From Wuchereria bancrofti (taxonomy: Eukaryota; Nematoda; Chromadorea; Rhabditida; Onchocercidae): a stretch of DNA of 64,000 bases. The stretch spans positions 7,626,303 through 7,690,302 of the forward strand of contig SSBO01000009.1 in the NCBI GenBank assembly GCA_005281725.1, given 5' to 3'. The notes below the pieces were generated by a model, which worked only from the letters and a program-made list of their open reading frames with translations, did no database searches and was not told the DNA's origin. The translations under genes were made by a program, and so were the position numbers. Below are positions 23,493 through 35,766 of this stretch, one piece after another (position 1 is the first letter of the stretch; each line of letters starts with the position of its first letter).

Positions 23493-25023
23493 AGAAAGAT
23501 GGAATCAAATGGGACAAAACGATGATAAGAAGGTAAACAAAGATATCATGGTAAATGAGTCAGCAAAATATAATAATCACCTTGCCTTGATGCATGAAGG
23601 AAGCAAAGGAATATAAAAAGAAACATATAAGGGATAAAATAAAAAAGAAAAACAGAAGATGACTGAAGGAAGAAAATGAATTTGAAGAGGTAAAAATGAC
23701 AATGGCTTAAATCACAAAAGCACCCAATTCTCAACGAATATTCAATTTTATAGTCGAAAAATATTCTATACGCTCGAAAAATGTTGTGAAATATCAAAAT
23801 TAGTTGGTTGGTTGGTTGAAACCAAAATCGTTTAATGGACATAAAGGAGTCTAAATCAGATTTTCATTTTGATACCTTCAATTTCATCATACCCTAACAT
23901 ATATCATTCCTGTCCTCTTCCAACTCCTCCTATGCTCTTCCTTTTCATAAAGTTTTTCATTTTTAATTACCCTGAAAACTGTAAATGAGAGAGGAATTCA
24001 ACAGGGAAACGCATTTCCGAGAGATGAACCTGTTCCTTAACATTAACCCTCAGTTTAATGAGAAAATTTTGTTTGAATAAAGATAAAAACGATTAAATTT
24101 GTAGGGGGTCAGCTTTGCTGTCATATATATCAAACTTGGCCAAACGATTAAATTTACAAAAAATCTACTTTGCCACTATTTCATGGGCGACTGTTTTAAT
24201 TCATTGCAATGGATGCTTCCTGTTTAATTTAACAAATTATCCTGTTACAGCTCAAGACAAACTATAGGTAAAATGCAAAAGTTAAAAATTGAACCTTACC
24301 GGAATTTACCAACATGAATGCGAGCATAACAGCACAGCATGCCTATGAGACAGGTGCAATTAAGTTATTTCGTTCGAAGGTTACTGATCTCGAATTTCAA
24401 TGTTTTACTTCGTTACTTCTGAAATAAACACAATTCTAAGTTGGCATTCTTGTGCTCCCGGTATTTCATAAAATTATGCTATGGAATATAAGCTTACTGA
24501 AGTACATATCTATATTTTTTATAAAAGATAAAATGACGATACCTGATCCGTTTACTCTGTCTAATTCTTCATTCTGGACAAATGCTTGATCAATATCTAT
24601 CAGACTAATCTATACCATAAGTGCAGAAAAACTCCAAATCAAAAGCATGACTGTTTGTCCAAATACTAAATTTGAGTTCCACATTTTTTCCAAATTTAAT
24701 TCAAATGCCATTTCTGATTTTTCACAACAAAAACACAGCTGTTCAGTGGTGATTTTATTATCAAATGATAATACTTCCATCTATCAGAAAAAAATTTGAA
24801 GATTTCAGTTCCTGATGCCATCATCAAAAAACCATCATTTCTACTTCAGAACTAAATGTTATTTTTAAATCAAGCAAAAGAGAGTACCGTAATCCAAATA
24901 AAAAGTACGAAAGTTGATACCATAGGTAGAACTAACATGCAAACATTTGTTGCAGAAATGAATACAAATGATTTGTTAATGAGATGAAAAATGGAAGACC
25001 TGATGTTTTCGATGGTTTTTCAG
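23493..25023. other. No supported gene
   Basis: AT-rich with a short GGTT run at about 23805-23818. The 98-codon minus-strand frame at 23546-23842 is Phe/Ile/Tyr-rich and runs through that repeat; I regard it as spurious. Confidence 0.45.
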
Positions 25024-25159
25024 AATGAATTTAATTGGTACTCCAGTGGGAAATACAAAACTGGTTCCGCTTGTCAAATTAGTAAGGACAACGGTTGTGA
25101 GGTTTGGGAGGAGAAGAAACAGAGGAAGAATTGTGGAACTGACAGTACCCAGTCAACGG
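25024..25159 (+). CDS. Candidate internal exon
   Basis: Acceptor GATGGTTTTTCAG ends at 25023; donor ACGG/GTAGTT follows 25159. Two frames are open throughout. The one with stronger codon bias starts in phase 0 and ends in phase 1 (NEFNWYSSGKYKTG..., cysteine-containing, hydrophilic), and is compatible with the exon at 28399. The other (MNLIGTPVGNTKLVPL..., Arg-rich) ends in phase 0. No family recognised. Intron size to the next compatible exon would be over 3 kb, so intermediate exons may be missing. Confidence 0.3.
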
Positions 25160-27290
25160 GTAGTTTCCATCGTTATCATCATCATTTGTCGTAATCGATT
25201 CATTATTGGTTATAATTAGTGTTACATAGTAGTATTTTCAATATTGGTAATTTAGTCAGTGATTTCTGGATCCAGCGGCTATAGCAAAATGATTTATATT
25301 AGCATCTAAAAAAGAATTTGTAAAATAGCGTGCAACCAAAACCAATACTTCGTCACAAATGAGACTTCACTTGCGTATTAATCCAAGTAAAAACGTGAAC
25401 AACAAAACGTGAACAAAAAAATAATATGAAACAGAAGAACGGAAGAATGAATGATAGAATAACTTGTGAATGAATTCAATCATTTTTTCTTTTTCTTCGT
25501 ACCGTGACCGCTAATTTCCATTTGCATGGATGAAGGATATGGATGAAAGATGAAGAACTGTCATTTTAGAAATCTCCCGAGATTTGCCATTGAAATTATA
25601 AAAATGAAAGATGGGCAAATTTCTAATTTATAATGAAATGAAATTTTAAGTTTTAAATCGTCCATTCAGCAAAGAATTTTATCATTAAAGATACTATCAT
25701 TTAACAATGCTCATCTTAAGACGATTATGACGTACGAGATCGAGATGCTATGACATTCCTGACAAAAGACAAATGAACTGATGATAAACTGAAGAAATTT
25801 ATAAATTGAACACCCCAACGTGCAACTTATAACCTTATTAATGATGTAATAGTCTTAACGATCAAATAATTAAGTAAACTTTTCTACTAAAATCATCAAC
25901 AAATTTAACATATCCTTGAAACATTTCATCATTTTATAAATTTCTAAGTTACAGCTGCCGTATGCAAGTTGCTTTATTTAGTATATATCGAACTTACGAA
26001 ATTTATGAAATCTTCCGAAAATTTTGTAAATTTTTTTTAAAACAGTCCTATTAGGGAGCCATGTTTTTCTATGAATAGCCAAGATTTATTGATTTCATAA
26101 CTTGTAGTAGTAGTAGTAACACAATCTGACGGTCTCTGCTTAGGCTAATTAGCACGGCTGGAAATCAATAGCAGAAATATCTCTAAGTTTTAAATGAAGA
26201 AATTTCGATATTATTGGAAACAGAGAGATGAATTTTCTTTCTCTACAAAAAACTCTAAACTTTTCAATATTATATTTTTTTATTGCATTCCTCTCTCACT
26301 CTTCTTACCTTTACCATCGTCTTCCGGAAGTATTCATTTAAGAACAACATTTTCAGTCTTTTTTCCCCAACCCTTGTGGCAGCATTTTCAGAAGTTTCTT
26401 CATTTTATGTTCTCCTCTTGTTAGACTGCTTGTCACCAAATAACGTTAATTAGTTGAGTCAATCAAACAAAACTGAAAAAGACATTTTTAAGTAAGAAAT
26501 TCGCAATCCATCTTCCTCTTTAGTCAATAAATGACTTAAGAATAAGTGAGCAAAGATCAAAGTAATTTCAAGATTAACAACGGTTCACTGACTGGCTCAT
26601 TCAGATTAATATTAATTCAGGAAAATTTAATTCCGACTAAAAAAGCAAGTATTTCAGGTAATGTCAAATTATTAAGCCGAAAAAGCATCATCGCCCCATG
26701 ATGAATGAGCGCTGAGCTTCATTTTAACATTTTATATATTATTAGATATAAGATATATCAATATCCATAAGGCATTCAGCAAAGCAGCTTCCTTGCAATA
26801 AAAGCGCAACTTGTCAAAACAATCAATTAATTCATGTAATTCATTATTAATTTTCTTTCTCTTCAAATCTAACCAAATAATATCCGATAATAATTAATAA
26901 ACTAAATAATTAAATAATAGATTAATTAGATAATATCGGATAAAAGTAATGGGTAAATATATGAAAACCATCATCGAATATATTGTACCTAATATAAAAA
27001 TTTCAGGAAATGGTGAGAGAAATGGTGGCAAGTAGTGGTTTGGCACTGTTACTTTTAATCGTACGATGGTGGCAGTTGTTTCAACAATTCCAAAAAAAAA
27101 AAATTTTTTAGGAAAGATATTTTTCAAAAAATTTCTGGAAAAGAAAAAAATTTTGCTATCAAAGCGCCGAATTGTCTACCTTTCTCATTTTATCCTTTGT
27201 AGAGAAAGAGAAAGAGAGAGGAAAAGAAAAAGAGAGGAGAGTAAGAGGGGAGAAAAAAGGAAAGATTTCATCACTGAGAGCTTATATTAG
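25160..27290. other. No supported gene
   Basis: AT-rich DNA with a (GTA)5 run at about 26105-26120 and GA-rich DNA from 27200 to 27270 at the edge of the following GC-rich island. Confidence 0.45.
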
Positions 27291-27331
27291 CACAGATTGG
27301 CAAAAAATAATTATGAAAAGTGCTTGTTCAC

Positions 27332-27426
27332 CTGCAGCGATAATCGGAACAGTGCCGTGCACCCTGCCCTATTGGCCTTCTCATCTCGTATTTCTCGTAC
27401 GCCACGTAATCTTCACCCCAACTGCG
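27332..27426 (-). CDS. Candidate internal exon in GC-rich island
   Basis: Minus strand. Acceptor CAATATTTCAG (with an adjacent TAG giving a NAGTAG tandem acceptor) precedes, and donor CTGCAG/GTGAAC follows 27332. Using the second AG, 31 codons are open: starts RSWGEDYVAYEKYEMRRP, ends ARHCSDYRC, closing in phase 2. If the first AG were used, the exon would begin with an in-frame TAG. The plus strand of this island is also open for 144 codons (27172-27606), so the strand call rests on the splice signals and composition. No family recognised. Confidence 0.35.
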
Positions 27427-27514
27427 CTACTGAAATATTGTAAAATACAAAGGGAAAGGTACGAGAATGAAAAAGATAGATGGGTGGCGGATGGATGGAG
27501 AAGCATCCATCACC

Positions 27515-27598
27515 TCAGAAGACTACCATGCCACCATAGTTACCGAAGCCTGCCATGCCACCATAGCTACCGGAAGCTACCATGTCACCACTACTGCT
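27515..27598 (-). CDS. Candidate Gly-rich C-terminal segment, three 9-residue repeats
   Basis: Minus strand, three 27-nt units coding SSSGDMVAS, GSYGGMAGF and GNYGGMVVF, then TGA. The units differ by a few substitutions and keep the frame. Gly/Tyr-rich terminal repeats are common in invertebrate secreted and RNA-binding proteins, but nothing more specific can be said. A donor-like ATG/GTAGTC within the last unit ends in phase 0 and would join in frame to the exon at 27426, skipping the stop. Upstream exons were not found. Confidence 0.3.
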   Translation of the reverse strand, partial: SSSGDMVASGSYGGMAGFGNYGGMVVF

Positions 27599-28317
27599 CG
27601 AAATGAATATTTCAGCCTCGATGGCTAGGGAAGGGCATAATCAGAACATCACAATTCACTATTTCAATTTCTGATTGCTTAGGGAACTTTAATTTTAAAG
27701 CAAACTTGTTTCAATTCAAGATGAAACGATAACATACAATCTGTGAAACTGCAAATCGATCAAAAAAAAAGTACAAAACTTTAACAGAGCTAGCTTACAA
27801 CCGATAACTTTTTTAGGAAATGTTAATTTCAATTTGAATTAGTCAAGGAACGCAAATCAATAAAAGCTACGTCAATGTTACTTATAGTCGATATAATGCT
27901 GATGAAGTTGAGCATTTGTAGAACATACTGATAAGAGTAACAGTGATAAAATTCGTATGGAATAATCCAGTCTTTTATTTAAGTCTAATAGGACACAGAG
28001 ATTATACATTGAGGAAAATGTACCACAAATTAGGAACAGTGAAAGAAGAATTGTCATTTGTTAGCAAATGCTGGAAGGCTTTCACCATGAAGCAGCAGTT
28101 CTGCAAGCAAACATTGTAATGCTACATGCAGTAGTGCATTTGATCATAAAGCAGTGAAAACATTTAGAATGTAAATAGAACAAGGAAATAAAATATTTTT
28201 AGTCGATTATTAATAATGTGCCCAATTCGATTGAGACGGATCGCTAATTTAGTATGTTTATTTTTTGTATTAAAAATGTCGTACGTTGCTATGTCATTTA
28301 TACATACATAGGTGTTA

Positions 28318-28390
28318 TCATATCACATACATATACACACACATACACATACATACATACATACACTCACATGCATGCATACACTCATAA
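28318..28390 (+). repeat. CA/TACA-rich microsatellite
   Basis: Imperfect ACAT and CA repeats, directly before a candidate splice acceptor at 28396-28398. Confidence 0.8.
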
Positions 28391-28398
28391 AATAGCAG

Positions 28399-28480
28399 TT
28401 AAGATTGAATGGTATGAAAAATTGCTGGAAAAAACTTCAAATCCAGCATTTATTTCATCAGTGACACAACAGATACATGG
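28399..28480 (+). CDS. Candidate internal exon
   Basis: Acceptor AAAATAGCAG ends at 28398 and the donor CATGG/GTAAGC follows 28480. Two nucleotides, 26 open codons (KIEWYEKLLEKTSNPAFISS then VTQQIH) and two nucleotides. Hydrophilic, helix-prone, with local GC above background. Phase fits the exon at 25024 before and the exon at 28953 after. No family recognised. Confidence 0.35.
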
Positions 28481-28952
28481 GTAAGCAGCACAGGTGGAAA
28501 GTGAAGTAAGTATGAGCAGCAGAAGAATAGAAACGTTATCATCTGATTAGCATGCATTTCAACTAATACATGCATCTCAGTAAATATGTAAGCAAGCTTG
28601 AAAAGTCATTAATATTCATTGGAAGGACAAAGAAAAGTGAATAAATTGGAATTAGAGAAAAAGACAGGAAGTTATTGAGTTATTGGTTTAGATATCATAT
28701 ACTGATAGGTTGACAGGTACCTATTAATCTTTTCTTAATATCACAACAAGATTTCATCTTTGGCAATGGAAAGAAAAGAAAAAAGACAAATTTAAAATGA
28801 AATTTGAATGAGAATCTTTGTGATCCTTTTTAAGAGAGAGAAAGGTAGAGAAAGATAATTGTACAATGAAACAATGACCAGGGAATAGGAGTAATAGTAT
28901 TTGAAGAATTCATGCAGGATGTATAATAATATAATTGTGATATTTGAAACAG

Positions 28953-29033
28953 TGCTTGTCATAAACACATTGAAATATTTTATTCAAATTCAACCGTGTG
29001 TTGTTTAATTACGTGGAATTTAAAACGAAAAAG
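28953..29033 (+). CDS. Candidate internal exon
   Basis: Acceptor GATATTTGAAACAG ends at 28952 and the donor AAAAAG/GTAAAG follows 29033. One nucleotide, 26 open codons (ACHKHIEIFYSNSTVCCLIT then WNLKRK) and two nucleotides. Three cysteines. Phase-compatible with the exon at 28399 and with both possible terminal exons downstream. Confidence 0.35.
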
Positions 29034-29209
29034 GTAAAGGAAACAGAATTTGAAAATAGTAAGGTTAAAAAAGTAAGTAAAAGAAATATTTTGACAGTAA
29101 TTAATTTGCTGAGATCATGATTACTGCGCAGCCATTCAATATATTACTTTATGGTAACAAGGACGGATATTTCGAAAGAATCCTGAAAATTTCATCTTTT
29201 GTTTTACAG

Positions 29210-29237
29210 TTATGGCAATAATTTAGTCGTGAGATGA
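29210..29237 (+). CDS. Candidate short terminal exon (alternative 1)
   Basis: A strong acceptor TTTTGTTTTACAG ends at 29209. One nucleotide plus eight codons (YGNNLVVR) lead to TGA at 29235-29237. In phase with the exon ending at 29033 (intron 176 bp). It competes with the terminal exon at 30395. Confidence 0.22.
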
Positions 29238-30394
29238 TTTATCTGCCCGTATTTGGAAGTTTCTAAATGTTACTCATACCTGAGTAACAATATCTCCACC
29301 GCAGTACAGAACCCGAACTGAGTTTTGTCAGTTTCACGATTCATCATTTATATGTTTCATGCTTATGACTTGTTTAAAATTAAGTTTTAAAGTCTAATTT
29401 TTCGCAGCATTATTTCAAAAACATTAAATAATAATTGAAGTTTCAATTCAAACTTGAACGGTTTTCAATTCGAATCAAACCAGGAATTATTCTGAAGATT
29501 GCAATCTTCAACAATGAACTAATAAATGAAGTAATAATTTATGTAACAATTTAATTTTCAAAGAGACTTGGTTAGCACCCGAATTATTTTCTAGACTAAT
29601 TTGTTCTGATGTATGTAGGAATACCGCCCTAGGAATGATTCTGTCCAGACAAAATTTACATTAAAAAGCCAAGCTATAATAATGAAGCCAATCCTTCATA
29701 TTAATTACATTTAGGTCCAAAATATAAGCTTTACTATTGATGTCTCTATTGTAAATCACTTAACGCTAAGAACTATCTAAATGTCAGTACTACCTTAAAG
29801 ATAACAGCTATTTATTTTTGAACAGAATACTTCCCTTACCGATTAGATTAAAATATCAATTCAAGTTATATATATCTATTTGTCGTCTAATGAAAAATCA
29901 TTGATGCACACTAATTGTTAATCAACCGTAACAATAACCATCACATCTATTTCATTTAACTGAGAGATGATATTTATCATGTCTTATCATAAATATATCC
30001 TCAGATTAGGATCAATCTTTTTAACCATTCAGTAGTTTGAAACTAGACAAACAGATAGACCGCTATATGACAACAAATATTACCTACTCATAACGGATCA
30101 TTTCACAGGTAAACGAAATTGAGACGGTTGATTAGAGCCAACTAATTGATACGTCGTGATGGGCTCGGCTCTTACTTTCATTTTCATCTGCTTTTTATAA
30201 TCTTAAATCTCATAATTTTTTCCATCTCGTAACAAATATCGAGAGGAAGAGAGAGAAGGAAAAAAACACAGAGAAAGAGATTTCAACTATATGAAATCAT
30301 TTTAAATGGTACTATTCAAATATAATGCTTGAAATTTCGTGAACAATTTATAATGGAATATAATGCACTGCTCAAAAAGCGCTATTGTTTTTAG

Positions 30395-30503
30395 TGCATT
30401 GGGTAGATGGGCGGAAGAGTTTGTTGGTAGACAAATTGTATGGAAGTTGAAGAGAAGGGGAAATGTTACTCGATACTTTTCCGCTCCTTTGCATGCTAAA
30501 TGA
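30395..30503 (+). CDS. Candidate terminal exon (alternative 2)
   Basis: A very strong acceptor GCTATTGTTTTTAG ends at 30394. One nucleotide and 35 open codons (ALGRWAEEFVGRQIVWKLKR then ...TRYFSAPLHAK) lead to TGA at 30501-30503. Locally GC-rich and basic. In phase with the exon ending at 29033 (intron about 1.36 kb). Together with 29210 it suggests two alternative C-termini, or one of the two is spurious. Confidence 0.35.
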
Positions 30504-32232
30504 AAAGAAGAGAAGCAAGCAATCTCCCTTCTTTTTCCTTTCTCTTTTAAATCTTCTCTTTCTTCCTCTCTCTCTTCTAAACATGATGATTCATCTAAAC
30601 AGTGCTAAAGAAAAATTGTTATTTAGCCACTTTTTTTTTTTGAAATAGTATCATTGTACAATATGTCACTAAAATGGCAAATGTGGAATAGGGCCAATAT
30701 TTTATTTTTGATTAAATTCAAAAAAGTTTCCTTTAAACTTTGTGAATAGTCATGGAAAACACCACACTGCAATCAAATATTTTTCTGTTTTCTTTTTTTC
30801 TTTTCTCGAAAAAAGTTTGATTTTCTTCTTTTCACCTCTCTCTCCTATCACTTTATCTACCTATAACAAATTATTACCTTTTACTCATGAAATATTTATT
30901 ACCTCTTTTCACATATGTTACGTGAATCAAACCCATGTGTTCCATTTGGGCAACAACAGTCTGTCCATGATTTCAAATTCAAATGAGTTTGAATTTGTTT
31001 AATTGCATTTAATAAGATTTTAAGTAATTTTATCGCACTACACTTAAACATTCATCTCATGACTATCCGATTTTCTTATCTATGAGATTTTATTTTGAAA
31101 TAAAAATCCAACTGGCCTGATACGAACTAATATGGCTTTGTGACTAATATGGTTTTTCCATAAATTTGCTTATCATTCTACTATTATGAAAATGTAATAT
31201 CCAGAAATTTCAGTGGTACAGTGTAAAAAGCTCAATACTGTAATATATCCACTCTAATTTCCTGTAAAATCTACAAGTAAACCTACTAATTGGATTTTAG
31301 ATGGATTTAGAAGCAGACTCAAATGTTATATATAAATATGAATATAAACATAAAAAATAAATAAATATATATATAAAGGATACCTATAGAATTTTTCCAC
31401 AAAAATTACTGTAATAAGATTGATTTTTTTTAACAAAAATAATTATGCTAGCAAAATTGTTGCACTAGATCATTGTTGGTATCGTGGAATACGATGGATG
31501 GATGGATGATATTACAGATTCTTTGTCAGAGAGACTGAAACAAAAGTAAATAAAGCAATACAAACAATAAGTAACAATGCGGATCCAACAACAACAACGT
31601 ATTGTTAGCTGTTGTGCAGAGTGGAAAGGTAGCGATACTGTTGACACTTCGATGATATACTCTTCAAGAAATATACTCCTAGCGAACTTTCCTTCTTTTA
31701 TAGATTGTTAAACATATAAAGTCTATAGGTTTATGGATTCTATTCGTATATGTATGTAAGTCTTTTCAAACAGTAGCATTTCTGTTATTAGCAGATATCT
31801 ATCATCGAATTAAACTACTTCATTTCATTTATCTGTTTACAGTAGATTCAGATTATCTTTAATTGCAAGATTTTCATATTTGGTGAAGATCGATCGATTT
31901 TTGGAAGATAAATTCACATTTTTTCTTTCGGGCTAGCTGTAATAATCCTTCAAAAGCAGTGCTAATTTTCAGTGAGAAGAAAGCAAAGAATGGCAAAATG
32001 AGTTGCTAAAGAGTTGAAAGTATTTAATATTGGACAACTGATATTCAAATCCTAACAAAGAAATCATTTAGAACTTTGATTTTTCCCCATTCTTTTTGCT
32101 CATGGAAAAAAACGAAAGAAAAAAGTGGAAAAAAGATGTAATAAAGCGATGAAAAGATGCAATAACGATAATTGAAAAAAACCCCCCAACTTTTCATATG
32201 ATTGCAATTGATTTTGTATCTAAAATAAGATC

Positions 32233-32269
<37 letters not shown>

Positions 32270-33744
32270 TCAACATTTGGCTATATTATTAATCTCTAAA
32301 GATTATTTCTAAATTTTTGCTTTTTAAACAGCGATGGATAGATAAAAAAAAAATTTCCCCAAAAAAAAGCACAGGATTCTTATCAGTTTAACTGAAGCCT
32401 TTTTTTTTTTAAAAAAATTATTCAACCTTCATTCTTTTTTTGGGAATTGCCAAGATCGTAAAAGGTACTGTTTCTGATATTTTTAAAGTGCTAAAGTGTG
32501 TCAGCATAGCCATAGATTTTTTCAAAAATTTTTCCAATGCTCAGATAACAATCACTGTCTATGCTTGGAAAAAACTTTTTTATGGAAATCAAAAAACAAG
32601 CATATATATTACTTGTAATTGTTCAAGGAAAACAGTTTTCAAAAAATTGGCTTATGAAATTTTAATGAAAGGTAGAATCAATTTATAAATAACAGAAAGA
32701 CGTATGTCGCCCTGACAGCATCAGCAAATGACAATGACCGTTTCAAATTAGTGTATTTATACGTCTAAGTCATTTGGTGTCAGAAGTGTGTGAAATTTTC
32801 CACTGACATATTTTCCAACTTAATTTGAATTTCCATCGGTAACGAAACTTTAAAATATCAACCGGACAGCTAGAGGATAATAAACGTCTCATGAAATCTT
32901 TCTCCTCGTTCTAAAATTATAAAAACGAGTTTTTTCTTTTTTTTTCAACGCTTTTGTCAATGAAAAGGAGAAGTATTTTCCGTGATTCTAAATGAACTTT
33001 AGAGATGAGATGATGGGGAAAGGAAAGGAATAATTTTAGGACAAGTGACAGAAAAGCTGTTTGTTTGTTGATCTGTTGTTTTCAGGCCCTAATTTAGTAT
33101 TTCAGTTTCTCTTCAAGAAGGTATATACTGCCCTTCTATTATCATTAGATTCAGAATATTCACTTTTCCAACTGTAATATTCCTGTTCGAATAAATTCTG
33201 GTAAACGTATTTCAATTTTGCAAATTTTGGAAAAATGCTCTCTACAGTGAATAAAAATAAGTTGTCATGGTGATTGTGGTAACAGAAATAAATTAATACA
33301 TCTTATTAGTTTTAACCAAGCATATTGCTCATTTCTTCTCTAAGTAATATTCATGTATATTGGGATTTTATTACCTTAAGCCATTTCGAACGAAAAAAAA
33401 AAAACGATGAGAAATTATTTTTACAGCAAAATATGGTAATATATGTAAAATATATATTGAAAGCACTTTATTTCCTGCTAAGCTTTACAAAAAAAAAACC
33501 GAATATTTTTTCATTTGTAGAAAAAAAGTGTATTCATGTATACCGAATTGTGAATGGATCAGAAAGTTTTGCAATAATTGTGTTTGTATGCGATTGCATT
33601 ATATTTGGTGCAATGATGTACAAGGAAGGACACACCTGATGAATAAAAAGTTAAAGGTGTGGATACCGAATGGGAGAAAATAAAATGGCAGAAGAGCTTA
33701 TGGATAGCATCAATGGAAAAAGAGACATCACCGAGTGAAAAGAA
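30504..33744. other. No supported gene
   Basis: Starts with a CT-rich stretch to 30575, then AT-rich DNA with short GGAT (31497-31510), AT (31352-31376) and TA (32235-32265) runs. A TTG-initiated 82-codon frame at 32440-32688 has fairly protein-like codon use but no splice context and lies in A/T-rich DNA, so I do not call it. Confidence 0.45.
32235..32265 (+). repeat. (TA)n microsatellite
   Basis: About 15 TA units. Confidence 0.9.
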
Positions 33745-33747
33745 CAT

Positions 33748-34080
33748 TATGGATAGATAGATTGATATAGATAGATATAGATATGGATAGATATAGGTAG
33801 ATAGATAAATACAGATATAGATAGATACAGATAGATATAGATAGATATAGGTAGATAGATATAGATAGATATAGATATGGATAGACATAGGTAGATAGAT
33901 AGATGTAGATAGGTATAGAAAGATATGGATAGATATAGGTAGATAGATGGATACAGATATAGACAGACACAGATAGATATAGATATGGATATAGATAGAT
34001 ATAGGTAGATAGATAGATATAGATAGATAGGTATAGATAGATATAGATAAATATATAGGTAGATAGATATAGATAGATTA
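33748..34080 (+). repeat. GATA/ATAGAT array
   Basis: About 330 bp of GATA tetranucleotides and ATAGAT hexamer variants with GGTA, GGAT and CAGA substitutions. The Tyr/Leu/Ser/Ile repetitive peptides on the minus strand come from this repeat. Confidence 0.95.
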
Positions 34081-35096
34081 GATTAAATATATTCATATTG
34101 GTTGATGATTCTCCCAGGTGTTATTACCATCATCGACATCAGAAATCACTTTTTATAGGTTTGAATAGAATTCTAAATGAATAGCTTTCGATTTGTGCCA
34201 AAAGAGCTTAATTAAACAAATTTCAATCAGTACTACTTGGTTTTTAATTGTTAAACAAATTATTAATATTACTTTTGATGATCGAATCATATCAATAACA
34301 ACGAGTAGTACATAATTAAGAACAGGAATATACTCAGTACGTTCACTGCAATCAGTCCTCCAATGCTAAAGTATCGTAATTACAGTGATTCACTCCCACA
34401 GCAAGAAAGCACTACCTACATGAGTCAACTGAGCAGAAGCGCTTGTAACTGCAAAATTTAAAAAAATGATAGATCAAGTGGAATCAGAAAGTGAAATTTC
34501 AAAATTGGAATCTTGTGACATTGATCATCCATTTTGATTTGATTTCGTTTTAACTCAACTAATTTCAGAAGCAAAAATCGTAAAATAGATTTTATTCATA
34601 ATCAATAGTTTTGAATATCTGTAGTTGGTATCTCGTACGTTAGGTATTATCAAAAACACCATACTATGGCCTTTAAATAATCTTTAAAACTGAAATTAAA
34701 ATTAGATTAAAAGAATTGAAATTTATCTAATTATGATAAAGTTAACTTTCTTCTCTTCAACTCTGCAGCGAAACATTAAAATAAAAGTTTTCTGAAAAAT
34801 ATGAAGCTTTCTTCACCAAAATCCAATAAATTTGTCAATACCTTTGAATTGAAAAATTTTTCAGACGCAAATTAAAAAAATCATTAACAGGCTTATGCTG
34901 TTAATTTAAGAAAAAAAACCAAATTTGAAGAATGATTAAGGAAATTAATAGAAAACTTAAATTTTTTCTAGTAAAAACACGACTAGTTAATAAAACAAAG
35001 AAAAAAAAAATATTATCGTTTATTTTTTTATATCTGCTATATATTTAGGGAATAAATCAACACTATCATCGTCACCAATAAGCGGAAAAGTGACAG
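34081..35096. other. No supported gene
   Basis: AT-rich. Near the end, a strong acceptor TATATATTTAG (ending about 35047) opens a 27-codon frame ending at a TGA near 35130 (Ser/Thr-rich, includes GKVTGRLEVGDNSTSL) that overlaps the exon called at 35097 in another frame; only one of the two can be right. Confidence 0.4.
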
Positions 35097-35298
35097 GTAG
35101 ACTGGAAGTTGGTGACAATTCGACTAGCTTATGAATGCATCATCAACTATACCACAAACAAACCTGTAGTAATCTGCAGTATCTTCGATTTATTCCATTT
35201 CCACCGAATAGAAAGAAAGGAAATAGTAGTCGACAATGTACACATCGTGCTTCCTTCTAATATATGTGAGCCGAAATTTAAAACTGAAAAATTCAGTG
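35097..35298 (+). CDS. Candidate exon
   Basis: After GTGACAG (ending 35096) 67 codons are open: starts VDWKLVTIRLAYECII, includes PVVICSIFDLFHFHRIER and HIVLPSNICEP, and ends at the donor TTCAGTG/GTAAAT in phase 1. Codon use is biased to purine-N-pyrimidine. The acceptor is weak in pyrimidines, and a better acceptor 49 bp upstream opens another frame. The phase fits the exon at 35618, and the intervening intron of 319 bp is of a typical nematode size. No family recognised. Confidence 0.35.
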
Positions 35299-35617
35299 GT
35301 AAATATTTCTGATATTCCAAAAAAAGAAGATTTAGCTGTCAATGAGCTGCTTTAAAACAAATTTTAGAAATTGAAAGGTCATTTTTTGTTCTTTGTCAGT
35401 ATTTCAACTAGAAAAAATAATTTATGAATGTGAAGTAATTTAATTGATTTCATGGATTCAAACTTAGAATCATAATTTCAAGAAACGTTAAAAAATTTAA
35501 TACACAAATAATGGACTGTGCGGCCAAAAATAAAGTGGGACATGTCAATTTCAATGATTTGATGAAAGTGAGATATTATGCAAATAAATTTTCGTTTTTT
35601 TTTTCTTTTGAATTTAG

Positions 35618-35766
35618 TAATATTTAATGGTGTTTACGAAGTTCAAAACGTGAGGACATCTGTCGATGACATGAAGGACGTTTGGATCTTTAATAATACA
35701 TTTATCCTATCATTAAAATGGAACTTACAGATATATATATATGTGTTCCAGATTATCTTCCACTAA
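35618..35766 (+). CDS. Candidate terminal exon
   Basis: An excellent acceptor (T-rich run then GAATTTAG) ends at 35617. Two nucleotides and 48 open codons follow (IFNGVYEVQNVRTSVDDMKD then VWIFNNTF, ending in a hydrophobic IYIYVFQIIFH) up to TAA at 35764-35766. In phase with the exon at 35097-35298. The ATG-initiated version from 35578 would look like a signal peptide, an alternative start. Confidence 0.35.

Noticed and set aside
27172..27606. 144-codon plus-strand frame
   Set aside because: Its first third is translated GA-rich low-complexity DNA and its end is the complement of the minus-strand Gly-rich repeat. The minus-strand exon has better splice sites. Not excluded, but not called.
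32440..32688. 82-codon plus-strand frame with protein-like codons
   Set aside because: Starts with TTG inside A/T runs, has no acceptor or promoter context, and frames of this length are expected by chance here.
33559..34096. Two minus-strand frames of 109 and 122 codons
   Set aside because: They are translations of the GATA array (Tyr/Ile/Leu/Ser repeats).
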